A stretch of 64,000 nucleotides of DNA from Agarivorans sp. Alg241-V36 (GCF_900537085.1 NZ_UNRE01000001.1:377163-441162), one strand, 5' to 3'; shown: positions 47,914-56,581, numbered from the stretch's first letter. Numbers and translations: made by a program. The notes: generated from the sequence alone by a model not told the origin.

Positions 47914-48062
47914 GGGTAGAACTCCATTTACTCTGGCTGGCGGTAAAGTAGTTTGCCAGTTGAGAGAAGGGTTAATTTGGGCGCGCAGTATACATTAGCT
48001 TTAGCTAAATGGAACACCGAAATGCTTATATCTACAATGCGCACCATGTAAACATTTAGTGC

Positions 48063-48332
48063 CTAGGGACTGTTGACCTTTCGCGGTTAAATTTTATTCG
48101 AGATAAAATCGTTTTAAGCGCGGCAAGGAGTGTGCAGCCTAGTTATTCTAAGCAAATACTCCTTAACAAAGCGTAAAAGGATTTTAGCCGAACCCTTCGG
48201 GCAGCGTTTGTGACTGGTTTCTACTGCGTTATCGGCTCCTCATGCAGGCCAGCTGCACATTAAAGCCTCAGTCATCTATAAATTAGCCACAAACTGCTGC
48301 AAAAGTAAGTGCAAAAGTTCAACAGACCCTAG
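48063..48332. mobile_element. MITE-like non-autonomous element (about 270 bp)
   Basis: The ends are inverted repeats of 22 bp with 19 matches: left CTAGGGACTGTTGACC... (48063-48084) and right, read inwards, CTAGGGTCTGTTGAAC... (48332-48311). Both outermost tetramers are CTAG, a rare word in proteobacteria, which may be the duplicated target. No ORF of useful length lies inside; the interior holds small palindromes such as GCCGAACCCTTCGGGC. The build is that of a miniature inverted-repeat element mobilised by an IS transposase elsewhere, with ends resembling IS5-type termini. The right end overlaps the stop codon of the cytochrome c peroxidase gene. Confidence 0.72.
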
Positions 48333-49576
48333 TTAAAAGGGTCACTGTATTTTTCGTCGGCCAGCATGTCGTGGTCAGTGAGAGTATTCAAAAAGGCGAT
48401 GAGCGCTTGCTTTTCTTCTTCATTAAAATTGAATTGGAAAGCTTGGCCATTAGAGTCTAAAAGTGGTGCTTGTAAATTTTGGTGTAGCTGAATACCGCTG
48501 CTGTAATGCTCTATCACTTCCTCTAAGCTGGCAAAACGCCCGTCGTGCATATAGGGCGGGCGAATGGCAATATTACGCAGCGAGGGCGCTTTAAACTTTC
48601 CGGTGTCGTTGGCATTGCCGGTTGTCTCAGAAATACCTAAATCATCGGTAGATAGCGCATCTAGCCCGTTTACTGTGGCGGTGGTTCTAACTACCGGACC
48701 ATTAGGTATTGGGCCTACAAATGCCTCGCTAACATGGCAGCCTGCACAATTGGCTTGGTCGCCATTCTCATTTTCTCTGGGCAAGAGGAAGAGGTCTTTC
48801 CCAAGGTTTTCTTGAGCAGTAAAGCCCGGAAAATCAGGGCGTGGAGAAAGCACTTCGCTTCTGGCTATATCGTATTTAGCGGTGGTGCTTACCATGCTTC
48901 TTATAAACTGCGCTAAGGCTTTGGCGATGCGGTCACTGGAAATACTCTCATCACCAAAGGCATCGTTAAATAGAGCAGGGTAGTATGTTTGGTTTGAAAC
49001 AATTTCTTCTAGTTCGGCGAGAATAAGCCCCATTTCTACAGGATCCTGAAAGGGCATAAGCACCTGATCTTCAAGTGTTGCTGCGCGTTCATCCCAGAAA
49101 AAGGCACCACTAAAATAAAAGCGCGCGTTAACAATACTCATTGAATGACGGCGAGTTAGTTCGCCATCAAAACCAATGCTTTGTACCCGCGGATCTGAGA
49201 AGCCATGTTCTGCCAAATGGCAAGATGCGCAAGCAGTAGTGCCATTGGCGCTAAGTTTTTTATCATAAAAAAGTACCCGGCCTAAGGTAGCACCCGCATC
49301 GGTGATGGGATTGTCTACCGGTGTATTATCAAGCTCGATGGCAGCATGTTGAAACTGAGATTGCGCCGGAAAGTTGTTTTCAGTGTAGTGAGTAGGCAGG
49401 GCAATGTTGGCGTAGTTAAAATGCTCTTCAGGTAGGTTTAACTCGGTTTCTGGCTCGGTGATGGGTAAGTCAATTTCTGGAATATCTCCGCTAGAGCTCG
49501 TTTCATCGCTGCCGCCGCCACAGGCACTGAGTAAAAGCACCAACCCAAGTTGAATAGCAAACTGTTTGTTCATCAC
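48329..49576 (-). CDS. Di-haem cytochrome c peroxidase family lipoprotein
   Basis: 415 aa. Signal peptide with lipobox LLSACGGG (Cys19), so a membrane-anchored periplasmic lipoprotein with an acidic linker. Two c-type haem sites: C116-ASC-H120 and C277-AGC-H281. WDERAATLEDQVLMPFQDPVEMG and FKAPSLRNIAIRPPYMHDGRFASLEEVIEHY are typical of the MauG/CcpA family. It reduces H2O2 or acts in electron transfer. The TAG stop (48331-48329) lies inside the inverted repeat of the mobile element, so the final residues SDPFN may be a product of the insertion. Confidence 0.9.
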   Translation of the reverse strand: MMNKQFAIQLGLVLLLSACGGGSDETSSSGDIPEIDLPITEPETELNLPEEHFNYANIALPTHYTENNFPAQSQFQHAAIELDNTPVDNPITDAGATLGRVLFYDKKLSANGTTACASCHLAEHGFSDPRVQSIGFDGELTRRHSMSIVNARFYFSGAFFWDERAATLEDQVLMPFQDPVEMGLILAELEEIVSNQTYYPALFNDAFGDESISSDRIAKALAQFIRSMVSTTAKYDIARSEVLSPRPDFPGFTAQENLGKDLFLLPRENENGDQANCAGCHVSEAFVGPIPNGPVVRTTATVNGLDALSTDDLGISETTGNANDTGKFKAPSLRNIAIRPPYMHDGRFASLEEVIEHYSSGIQLHQNLQAPLLDSNGQAFQFNFNEEEKQALIAFLNTLTDHDMLADEKYSDPFN

Positions 49577-49687
49577 TGAATTACACCTTAAAAAATCCTT
49601 TTTTTTAAACTACCAGCTGCAGTGTAAAGATGTGTAAACCTGCTCAATCTCTGGCGATAGTGTGAAGTATTTCTAGCATTTGCCGTG

Positions 49688-50632
49688 CTAAAGCACTTTA
49701 CCAGGAGACACGCCGATAACCCGTTTAAAAGCGCGGGAGAATGCTGCTTCTGAGTTGTAACCGAGCTCTTCGGCTAACTCTATAAGCGGGATGCGCTGCT
49801 GTTGTAAGCGCTGGTGGGCCAGGTTCATTCGCCATTGGGTTAAATAGTTTTTCACACTGTTGCCAATAAGTTGGCTAAAGCGTGCCGAAAAGCCAGAGCG
49901 TGACATGCCGCATTCTTGGGCGAGGCTGCTGACCGTCCAGTTTCTCTCTGGTTGATGATGAATAGCACGCAGGGCAATGCCAATGTGTTTATCGCGCAGC
50001 GCACCTAACCATCCTTCGCTAGCTTGTGGTGCTTGCTCTAGCCAATGGCGGATTAGCTGTATCACTAGAATATCGGCCAAGTGGGTAATAATGGTTTCTC
50101 CGCCTGGTTTTAGCTGCTGCGCTTCGGCAGAGATTAATCCAAGGGTACTGGTAAGCCAGTGCGGATGAGCTAACTCATCTTGCTGCAAACTCAATACTGC
50201 AGGCAATTGCTGGATCAGTTGTTGTGCTGCCAGTTGGTCGAAGCCCAGCACGCCGCAGGTAACCTCTGTTAGTTCATCGCCGTTATTTATCTCTAGGGTT
50301 TCGTAGCGCTCGCTTAAGCGTTTGAGGCCAGATTCAAACAAGGGAATGGGTGTGAGTTGTGGATCGCTAGTTAAGGTATGACCAAGTGCATGCGGAATTA
50401 ATACTAGAGTGCCTTGGCTAAGCAAGCGCGGAGCTTGCTGTTCAATACACAGCCAGCATTGGCCAGTTGTTACGATGTGAAACATCATTTTTCCGGGGAG
50501 TACTGGCATTGATACAGACCAAGCGCCTCGCAGGGTCGAGCGGCAATACAAACCTCCATCTACCCGTAGTTGATGCAAAGCTTCGCCTAAAGGGTCATTG
50601 GCGGTGGGGAAGGTGCTTGGATCGAGTGACAT
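49688..50632 (-). CDS. AraC-family regulator with N-terminal cupin (Cupin_6) domain
   Basis: 314 aa. The N-terminal sensor part (RSTLRGAWSVSMPVLPGKMMFHIVTTGQCWL, LLSQGTLVLIPHALGHTL) is the cupin typical of AraC regulators next to NAD(P)-dependent oxidoreductases. The C-terminus has two helix-turn-helix motifs (WTVSSLAQECGMSRSGFSARF and IPLIELAEELGYNSEAAFSRAFKRVIGVSPGKVL). It is divergent from an NmrA-like gene across 135 bp, so that gene is the likely target. Confidence 0.93.
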   Translation of the reverse strand: MSLDPSTFPTANDPLGEALHQLRVDGGLYCRSTLRGAWSVSMPVLPGKMMFHIVTTGQCWLCIEQQAPRLLSQGTLVLIPHALGHTLTSDPQLTPIPLFESGLKRLSERYETLEINNGDELTEVTCGVLGFDQLAAQQLIQQLPAVLSLQQDELAHPHWLTSTLGLISAEAQQLKPGGETIITHLADILVIQLIRHWLEQAPQASEGWLGALRDKHIGIALRAIHHQPERNWTVSSLAQECGMSRSGFSARFSQLIGNSVKNYLTQWRMNLAHQRLQQQRIPLIELAEELGYNSEAAFSRAFKRVIGVSPGKVL

Positions 50633-50767
50633 CTTTATTCTGGCCTAGGTTTTTTGGACGAATTATCAAAAATTGTAGCTATATAAGCATTAAAAATCCA
50701 CCTGAGCTGTTTGATACTGAATAGGTGCACAACACCAAAAACTTTAATAACTATTCAGGAGCAACCC

Positions 50768-51589
50768 ATGACAGCAACAACCTTAATTATTGGCGCTAAA
50801 GGCAAAACCGGTCGCCGCGTAGAGGCTTTATTACAGGCCAATGGTCACGTTACTCGAGGCGTTTCACGCTCAAGTTCACCAGCCTTTGATTGGCTAAAAT
50901 CAGATACATGGCTAGAGGCCATGCAGGGCTGTGATTCAGCCTATGTGACTTATCAGCCAGATCTGGCGGTTCCAGCCGCAAAACAACACATTGCTCAGTT
51001 TATCCAAAAAGCCAAGCAGGCCGGCATTAAGCACTTAGTATTGCTATCTGGCCGCGGCGAGCAGGGGGCAGAGCTTGCCGAGCAACAGTTAATCAATAGT
51101 GGCCTCACTTGGAATGTGGTTCGCGCCAGCTGGTTTTCGCAAAACTTTAGTGAAGGCTTTTTAATTGAGTCGGTGATTGCCGGACAAGTCGCTTTACCAG
51201 CCGGTGATGTATTAGAGCCCTTTGTTGATGTAGACGATATTGCCGAAGTGGCTTTTGCTTGTTTAACCAATCCCGCCTTGGCCAATAAGTTATTTGAAGT
51301 AACCGGGCCTGAACTACTGAGTTTGCGAGAGTGTGTGAATCAAATCGCCCAGCTAAGAAATACCCCAATAGAATTTATTGATATTAGCGTCCCACAGTTT
51401 GTTGAGGCGCTTGAGCAGCAAGGTCTGCCAGCGGATATGCAATGGTTAATGAACGAATTGTTTGGCGTAGTGATGGACGGTCGAAATAGCCATTTGTGTG
51501 AAGGAGTAGAGCAAGCCTTGGGGCGTAAACCTAAAGCGTTTTCTGCCTATGCAGCAGCTGCTCAAGCAGCCGGGGCTTGGCAGGCTTAG
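50768..51589 (+). CDS. NmrA-like NAD(P)-binding oxidoreductase
   Basis: 273 aa from the ATG at 50768, which has AGGAGC in front; the frame runs 19 codons further back but without a ribosome site. N-terminal Rossmann motif LIIGAKGKTGRRV, then YVTYQPDLAVPAAKQHIAQF, LVLLSGRGEQGAELAEQ and VRASWFSQNFSEGF: an atypical short-chain dehydrogenase of the NmrA/azoreductase-like group. Either a quinone/NAD(P)H reductase or a redox sensor. The divergent AraC gene probably controls it. Followed by a strong terminator. Confidence 0.87.
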   Translation: MTATTLIIGAKGKTGRRVEALLQANGHVTRGVSRSSSPAFDWLKSDTWLEAMQGCDSAYVTYQPDLAVPAAKQHIAQFIQKAKQAGIKHLVLLSGRGEQGAELAEQQLINSGLTWNVVRASWFSQNFSEGFLIESVIAGQVALPAGDVLEPFVDVDDIAEVAFACLTNPALANKLFEVTGPELLSLRECVNQIAQLRNTPIEFIDISVPQFVEALEQQGLPADMQWLMNELFGVVMDGRNSHLCEGVEQALGRKPKAFSAYAAAAQAAGAWQA

Positions 51590-51608
51590 TACAAATCAGC
51601 TTCCCAAT

Positions 51609-51639
51609 TAAAAAGCGAATGCAGGGCATTCGCTTTTTC
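51609..51639 (+). terminator. Terminator of the NmrA-like gene
   Basis: AAAAAGCGAATGC-AGG-GCATTCGCTTTTT, a 13-bp stem with a T5 end. Confidence 0.92.
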
Positions 51640-51757
51640 TGCTCTCAGGGCCGTTTAATTCGCTGGGAAGTTGCTCTGCTAAGAAAAATGAGAGGCAGTT
51701 CATAATCTTACTTACTGATAACTGGGTCACTAGCTATGCTACAACTAAGCTAGAACT

Positions 51758-52339
51758 ATGAAAAACTATCTCATTAAATTTAGGGCCTTTTTACTGTTTG
51801 TTTGCCCAGCTATGTTTGCTTTTGCGCTGCCATTTGTAACACCATTTTCCCAAACTGGTGACTTTTATGGGCAACTTAGCCAAGCGCAGGCTTACAACAT
51901 TTTGCTCAATCAACAGGGTGAACTGAATGATTACCAAGGCAAATACACCTATTTGTTTTTAGGCTTTCAGGGTTGTAGTCAGGCTTGCCCTCGCCAACTC
52001 CTCAATTTAGCTGCCTTAGCCGATGACGCGGCATTGCAGGCTGCCCAGTTTTTGTATATTGATTTAGTGATATCCGACCCTCAACAGGCCTTTAACTCTG
52101 CGGTGCTAAACAAAGTTGAGTTTCGTCAGGTTGCTGATTTTCAGCAATCCATCGAGGTATCACAACGCTTTCCGGGTTATGTCTCAACCAGTTTTGATCA
52201 GCAAGTTGTTGACCACTCAGCCTACTTGTATCTGCTTAATCCACGAGGTGAAGTGAGTTTGGTATATACCCAACAAAACCTCGATATAAGTCAGGTAGTT
52301 ACCGATTTTAAGTTATTGCAACAAGGTGATTTATTATGA
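51758..52339 (+). CDS. SCO1/SenC-like thioredoxin-fold protein
   Basis: 193 aa. A hydrophobic N-terminus ([17 protein letters not shown]) serves as signal or membrane anchor. The SCO copper site is present: C73-SQA-C77 ([12 protein letters not shown]) and His153 in [19 protein letters not shown] proteins deliver Cu to cytochrome oxidase CuA or act as thiol-disulfide redox proteins. Here no oxidase gene is near; instead the stop overlaps by 4 bp the start of a chemoreceptor gene, which suggests a role in sensing. It is shorter than typical SCO proteins and the sequence around the Cys pair (CSQACP rather than CPxxCP) is atypical. Confidence 0.75.
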   Translation: MKNYLIKFRAFLLFVCPAMFAFALPFVTPFSQTGDFYGQLSQAQAYNILLNQQGELNDYQGKYTYLFLGFQGCSQACPRQLLNLAALADDAALQAAQFLYIDLVISDPQQAFNSAVLNKVEFRQVADFQQSIEVSQRFPGYVSTSFDQQVVDHSAYLYLLNPRGEVSLVYTQQNLDISQVVTDFKLLQQGDLL

Positions 52340-53835
52340 TTTCTAACTCCGCACAGCTAGCCGATAAACAGGTGCTGTATATTTTGTTAGCGCATTTACC
52401 CGTAGTAGGGCTACTGGTACCCATTGGTTACGCAAGCCATTCTTTTGCGCTAACTATGTCGGTGCTTATCTCCATTGTAGCCTTGCTTAACTATACGTAT
52501 ATGCGAGGCACTCGACTGTCTTCTTGCATTAACGCCATGCTGCTGATGGTGTATTCCATGGTAATGATTCAGGCCCAGTTAGGCCGATTGGAAATGCATT
52601 TCCATATCTTTGCGGCTTTGGCATTTGTATTGATCTACAAAGATTGGTTACCAGTGGTGGCTGCAGCCGGTTTAATTGCAGTGCATCATTTGGTGTTTAC
52701 TGCCTTGCAGCTAAACGATGGGAGCATAGGGAATATACCGGTGATTTTGTATAGCACCGGTTGTTCTTGGGGAACGGCGTTTGTGCATGCAGCCTTTGTG
52801 GTAGTAGAAAGCGGAGTACTTATTTTTTACGCGATAAACATGGCCAAGGATACGAAGGTGTCGAATTCGGTTATTTTGGCAGTAGATAAGCTGGCCGAAA
52901 ACAAAGATCTTACCGCCACTATTACCAGTAATACCGAGCACCCCACGGTGATTGCCTTTAATACCTTAATCACCGAGTTCAATGAGCTGTTTAGCGACTT
53001 AAAGCAATCTATTGTGGATGTGAATGGTTTAGTGAGCGGGCTAAACCAGCAGAGTAGCGAAACCAAAGAAATCGTTATGCAGCAAATGCAGCAAAGTGAC
53101 TCTGTTGCTAGCGCTTCTGTGCAGTTATCTCAATCAGCGCGAAATGTGTCTGATAATGCCAGCAATGCGGCAAATGCGGCGGAGTCAGTGGAAGCGCAAA
53201 TTCAATCGGGCTCGCAAGATGTAGATGAATCGGTAGCCGCCACCCAAACTTTAAATAGCTTACTTAGTGATTCGGAAGTTTATACCAGCCAACTTAACGA
53301 CAATGTACAGGGCATTAACGCGGTTATCGAAGTGATTAAAGCGATATCGGAACAAACCAATTTGTTGGCCTTAAACGCCGCAATTGAAGCCGCCCGCGCT
53401 GGCGAATTAGGCCGGGGCTTTGCGGTAGTGGCCGATGAAGTACGAGCATTAGCAGCAAGAACCCAGCAATCGACCGGAGAGGTCAATCAAATCATCGATA
53501 CTTTGCAAACTAACGCCTCGCAGGTGGTTGATTCGATGCAAAAAGGGCTGGTGTATTCCGACGAATCTAAAGTCAAAATTGAATCGGGCGGCAGTACCCT
53601 TTCTCAGATAAATCAGAGCGTAAGTGATATGCGCGATGTGAATACCCAAATTGCCGACAGCACCACCGAACAAACCGATGCTTGTAATCAGATAGAACAA
53701 AGTATTAATGAGATAAGAGATAAAAATACCGTGTTAATTGAGCAAAGCCAGTTGCTTGCCGATACTGCTGAAGAAGTGGCTAATACTATGCTTTCGCTAG
53801 AACAGCGGGTCGCTTTATATCAAACTCAGGGTTGA
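52336..53835 (+). CDS. Methyl-accepting chemotaxis protein with polytopic histidine-rich membrane sensor domain
   Basis: 499 aa. Instead of a periplasmic ligand domain, residues 10-170 form about six membrane helices carrying paired histidines: E86-M-H88-F-H90 after LGRL, YKDW at 101-104, H117-H118 in AVHHLV, and His151 in TAFVHAAF. This resembles the EMHFHFF...YQDW...HHG membrane sensor also seen fused to GGDEF and kinase domains. The C-terminal half is a normal signalling domain with the hairpin tip [20 protein letters not shown] and [13 protein letters not shown]. Its ATG overlaps the SCO-like gene by 4 bp. Haem, copper or a diffusible gas are candidate cues by inference from the histidines. 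Confidence 0.88.
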   Translation: MISNSAQLADKQVLYILLAHLPVVGLLVPIGYASHSFALTMSVLISIVALLNYTYMRGTRLSSCINAMLLMVYSMVMIQAQLGRLEMHFHIFAALAFVLIYKDWLPVVAAAGLIAVHHLVFTALQLNDGSIGNIPVILYSTGCSWGTAFVHAAFVVVESGVLIFYAINMAKDTKVSNSVILAVDKLAENKDLTATITSNTEHPTVIAFNTLITEFNELFSDLKQSIVDVNGLVSGLNQQSSETKEIVMQQMQQSDSVASASVQLSQSARNVSDNASNAANAAESVEAQIQSGSQDVDESVAATQTLNSLLSDSEVYTSQLNDNVQGINAVIEVIKAISEQTNLLALNAAIEAARAGELGRGFAVVADEVRALAARTQQSTGEVNQIIDTLQTNASQVVDSMQKGLVYSDESKVKIESGGSTLSQINQSVSDMRDVNTQIADSTTEQTDACNQIEQSINEIRDKNTVLIEQSQLLADTAEEVANTMLSLEQRVALYQTQG

Positions 53836-53840
53836 TTGCT

Positions 53841-53870
53841 AGGCAGCAGGCTAAGTTTAGCCTGCTGCCT
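53841..53870. terminator. Long perfect hairpin between the chemoreceptor and lipoprotein genes
   Basis: A 14-bp perfect stem (AGGCAGCAGGCTAA / TTAGCCTGCTGCCT) with a 2-nt gap lies between convergent genes. The U-tract is poor (TTAATT on the plus strand), but the stem position and strength suit a shared terminator. Confidence 0.75.
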
Positions 53871-53882
53871 TAATTGCTGTAG

Positions 53883-54368
53883 TTATTCAGTCAGCGGTAT
53901 TAACTGCGCTTGCTGCTGTTTTGGAATACTGTTTAGCATTGCAATAGTGAGTGATTCTTTGCTTTCTTGTTTGTTTTCGCTGAGTTCTGCAGTGGCTTTT
54001 TCTGGCAGCTTGTACATAGCACCCGTGGCTGGGTCTACGATTAACATACCAATTAAGCCGCCAAACAAAATGTTACCAAAGTACCAACCATCTACACTGC
54101 TTTTAAGCTCGATGATTTGCTCTTCATAGCCTTCTTTATTAAATACTAATTGGTAGGTTTCGCCTTTAAAATAACCAGCAGATGCATTTAGGGTAAGGGT
54201 TTCTGGCGTTTGTCCGTTCTGAACGGTTACACCTGCTCTGTTCTTGATATAGAAGCTGGCTTGGCTGGGAGTAGAATCAATGGCTACCAAATATTTACTA
54301 TCACTAACGATGCTCGAGCAACCTGAGGCCAACAGGATAGAAAGGGCTATAACACTTTTCTTAAACAT
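53883..54368 (-). CDS. PEGA-like lipoprotein
   Basis: 161 aa from the ATG at 54368 (GAAGA upstream); a longer frame to 54425 gives no signal peptide at its start. Lipobox LLASGC. The mature part SKYLVAIDSTPSQASFYIKNRAGVTVQNGQTPETLTLNAS, followed by FKGETYQLVFNKEGYEEQIIELKSS, is a PEGA-type surface beta-domain, then a hydrophobic stretch (GNILFGGLIGMLIV DPATGAMYKLP) found in similar marine lipoproteins, and a Gln/Glu-rich tail. Function unknown; convergent with the chemoreceptor gene. Confidence 0.75.
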   Translation of the reverse strand: MFKKSVIALSILLASGCSSIVSDSKYLVAIDSTPSQASFYIKNRAGVTVQNGQTPETLTLNASAGYFKGETYQLVFNKEGYEEQIIELKSSVDGWYFGNILFGGLIGMLIVDPATGAMYKLPEKATAELSENKQESKESLTIAMLNSIPKQQQAQLIPLTE

Positions 54369-54635
54369 GGATATTCTTCGTCCTTGATGTTTGACGCTAA
54401 TACCGAGCAACATAAAGTAAACCAAATGGAGTGAACTTAGTTGCTGCTAGGTTTGGGGAAATAGAGAAAAATTGGTTCAACGATCCCTTGCAGTTGGCCA
54501 ATTTGATGTTGGGGTGAGGATTCTAGGGCTTTTATGTTATAAAGCTAAGTAAGTTTGCACTACATCCTATAAATGTGAGCTGAGCCCCTGCTAATGTTTG
54601 TGACAATAAGTTGATGTAAAGAAAAGGGAAAAGCT

Positions 54636-55046
54636 ATGTATCAAGGAAGTTGTTTATGCGGTGCAATCAAAGTAGAAATATGTGGCGGAATAGATGCCAT
54701 TATTCACTGCCATTGCTCTCTATGCAGAAAAAATAGCGGTACTGCTTTTGCGACAAATGGCTTTGTAAATAGCAATGATTTTACTGTACGCGAAGGGCTT
54801 AATAGCTTTGGTCACTATCAAACTTCGCCTGGCAAGCAACGACATTTTTGTAAGGTATGTGCTTCGCCAATTTACAGCTCTAATGATGCCGACCCTAGCC
54901 GCATTCGTATCCGTTTAGGTATCTTAGATACGCCAATTAAAGAGCGGCCAATAGCGCATAACTTCGTTAGTTCTAAAGCCAACTGGGAAGACCTAGACGC
55001 AGATATACCGCGCAATAATGCTTACGAGAGTTCGCGCAGCAATTAG
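54636..55046 (+). CDS. GFA-family (glutathione-dependent formaldehyde-activating-like) zinc protein
   Basis: 136 aa with the full set of zinc cysteines of the GFA/CENP-V fold: GSCLCGAIKVEI, HCHCSLCRKNSGTAFAT and FCKVCASPIYSS. The cluster binds zinc and, in some members, glutathione, but enzyme activity is known for few. RBS AAGGGAA lies before the ATG. A single gene, with a small membrane-protein gene 47 bp downstream. Confidence 0.88.
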   Translation: MYQGSCLCGAIKVEICGGIDAIIHCHCSLCRKNSGTAFATNGFVNSNDFTVREGLNSFGHYQTSPGKQRHFCKVCASPIYSSNDADPSRIRIRLGILDTPIKERPIAHNFVSSKANWEDLDADIPRNNAYESSRSN

Positions 55047-55093
55047 CTTGCTCAGTATTACTCAAAGGCCATACATCAAGGAGAAGATAGTTA

Positions 55094-55339
55094 ATGACCG
55101 GGAAAAGTCTCGCTAAATATGAACAAGAATTAAAGTGGATTGCTTTAGTGCTTGGGATTGTTAGCACGGTAGCAGCAGTACAAGATTGGTACCCACTGAC
55201 CATTTTTGTCAGCCTGCCATTTTGCTTGATTTGGATTTATTGTGCGTGGCTTCATACTGAGCGACAGCTTAAGTACATCAACATCATCTTTTCGATACTA
55301 TATATTTACGGAATCATTCGTTATTTCCTAGTTGGTTAA
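55094..55339 (+). CDS. Small membrane protein, unknown function
   Basis: 81 aa with an excellent ribosome site (AAGGAGAAG). Three hydrophobic stretches: WIALVLGIVSTVAAV, LTIFVSLPFCLIWIYCAWL and YINIIFSILYIYGIIRYFLVG, separated by short polar turns (KYEQELK at the start, HTERQLK in the middle). No family recognised. The layout resembles SemiSWEET-size proteins, but the signature PQ motif is absent, so no transport role is claimed. Confidence 0.7.
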   Translation: MTGKSLAKYEQELKWIALVLGIVSTVAAVQDWYPLTIFVSLPFCLIWIYCAWLHTERQLKYINIIFSILYIYGIIRYFLVG

Positions 55340-55409
55340 TGCCCTTAATCGTTAAGCTAAAGGGCTAGCAATAATACCCTCAACATAGCCCAAAAAACCT
55401 AGAGTACAC

Positions 55410-55724
55410 ATGGACGTTAAACCTTATATTGATTATTTCGACGAGATCGCCCACTTGGATCGAGAGCAGCAATTTACCCTGTTAGAAAAAGCCTTTGAGC
55501 AAGTAAATGGCTCGGCAAAGCTGCCGGTGCTTCCGCTTTTAAAATACTCGGTGCGTATTAGCTTTGTGCTGATATTTATGGCTGCGAGTTATTTATTTTT
55601 TGGTTTAAGCACTTGGGCACTAGTGCTATCGGCATTATTGGGGCTGCTAGGCGCGCGTTTAGTTATCACCGAAGTTAGCGATAAACTGATTCGTAAGGCG
55701 CTTAAATCCCTCTTGAGCGAATGA
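55410..55724 (+). CDS. Small membrane protein with N-terminal helical region, unknown function
   Basis: 104 aa. A polar helical first half (YIDYFDEIAHLDREQQFTLLEKAFEQV) precedes two hydrophobic spans (SFVLIFMAASYLFFGL and ALVLSALLGLLGARLVI) and an amphipathic C-terminal helix (SDKLIRKALKSLLSE). The ATG has only a weak Shine-Dalgarno. No known family identified. Confidence 0.6.
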   Translation: MDVKPYIDYFDEIAHLDREQQFTLLEKAFEQVNGSAKLPVLPLLKYSVRISFVLIFMAASYLFFGLSTWALVLSALLGLLGARLVITEVSDKLIRKALKSLLSE

Positions 55725-55806
55725 GTGAATTGTTGATTTTTATCAAATGCTTAGCCTACTTGTTTTAGTAGTCTCTTGAGACATTTTTTGCCTCAAGGAA
55801 TAGAGC

Positions 55807-55977
55807 ATGAGCAAGTGTGGCCAATGCCGTCAATTTACCCGTACTGCCGATAACCAAAAAGATTTGTGTGGCGCGTGGGAGCAACCTACCTTAGCAACAC
55901 GAACCGCCTGTGATTTTTTTGCAGCTAAAAAGGCTTCGCGTAGCGCTACTTCGTTTAACCCTGAGCGTGACGACTGA
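55807..55977 (+). CDS. 56-aa four-cysteine (zinc-ribbon-like) protein
   Basis: A short gene with a very good ribosome site (CAAGGAATAGAGC before ATG). It begins MSKCGQCRQFTRTADN; Cys4, Cys7, Cys21 and Cys35 (KCGQC, LCGAW, ACDFF) form a CxxC-C-C set suited to zinc or a small Fe-S site. The C-terminus is basic and Ser-rich. The cysteine spacing resembles small proteins that carry CxxC plus two later Cys in many proteobacteria, but I recognise no named family. It sits between small unknown genes on the same strand. Confidence 0.7.
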   Translation: MSKCGQCRQFTRTADNQKDLCGAWEQPTLATRTACDFFAAKKASRSATSFNPERDD

Positions 55978-56038
55978 TTGAGTCTGTGGGCTGCATTGTC
56001 TACAATGACGCACTTTTTACGTATTTCAGGTATTGAAC

Positions 56039-56287
56039 ATGAGCGACAACAACGCTAAACCTGCTTTGCCAGATCACCTTGCGGGTAACCCTCGTAGCCC
56101 TCACCATGTAGCTGAGTGTTTTGAGCACGACATTGGCATTAAACTTAATGGCAAAGAGCGCACCGACGTTGAGGAATATTGCATGAGTGAAGGCTGGGTA
56201 AAAATCCCTTCACCTAAAGCAAAAGACCGTTTCGGCCAGCCAATGCTGATTAAACTAAAAGGCGAAGTTGAAGCGTTTTATAAGTAA
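56039..56287 (+). CDS. DUF3297 family protein
   Basis: 82 aa from the ATG at 56039 (a TTG two codons upstream is not needed). The sequence KPALPDHLAGNPRSPHH, then ECFEHDIGIKLNGKERTDVEEYCMSEGWVKIP and GQPMLIKLKGEVEAFY, matches the conserved DUF3297 family of proteobacteria, which is cytosolic and of unknown function. Upstream ribosome site CAGG is weak. It is not obviously in an operon. Confidence 0.88.
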   Translation: MSDNNAKPALPDHLAGNPRSPHHVAECFEHDIGIKLNGKERTDVEEYCMSEGWVKIPSPKAKDRFGQPMLIKLKGEVEAFYK

Positions 56288-56581
56288 GCTTCTTTTGTCT
56301 CAAGCCATGGAGCAACTTGCACTGTGGCTTACATTTCCCCTTTACTACCATTTAGCTTGTTAAGCTTTACCTCTGCGTTTTCCCTCATTTCCACTGTTTT
56401 CTTAATGCCTTAGAGAGTTTCTCTGTTTCTTCTCAGTTGATTGTTTTTGTGTGATTTTTCTATCGCTTGGTGTTGAGCGTATTCAGTTTAGGCTGTTCAT
56501 TAGGCGTCACTATACGACTGCTTAGTTGACCTGGGTAGAATGTTCATTCTACAATTGCGGGTAGAATGAACACTCTACTTG
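56288..56581. other. Intergenic region upstream of the tetR-MDR operon
   Basis: Nearly 300 bases, mostly T-rich, with the promoter of the downstream operon and two palindromic operators at its end (56535-56578). I see no ORF with a ribosome site and no RNA gene. A weak hairpin (AAGCCA / TGGCTT, near 56303-56333) follows the DUF3297 gene but lacks a U-tract. Confidence 0.6.
56535..56578. promoter_or_regulatory. Two tandem palindromic operators for the adjacent TetR regulator
   Basis: GTAGAATGTTCATTCTAC (56535-56552) is a perfect 18-bp palindrome; GTAGAATGAACACTCTAC (56561-56578) is its copy with one mismatch between arms. Centres are 26 bp apart. They lie directly before the tetR start codon, so bound repressor would cover the promoter or start region and repress both itself and the MDR gene. 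Confidence 0.82.

Noticed and set aside
48063-48332. Structured non-coding RNA instead of a mobile element
   Set aside because: The strongest signal is the pair of terminal inverted repeats at the very ends with CTAG tips, which suits a MITE better; no promoter or terminator frames the region.
53836-54129. 97-codon plus-strand frame rich in Cys and Ser
   Set aside because: Antisense to the PEGA-like lipoprotein gene and running through the convergent terminator hairpin.
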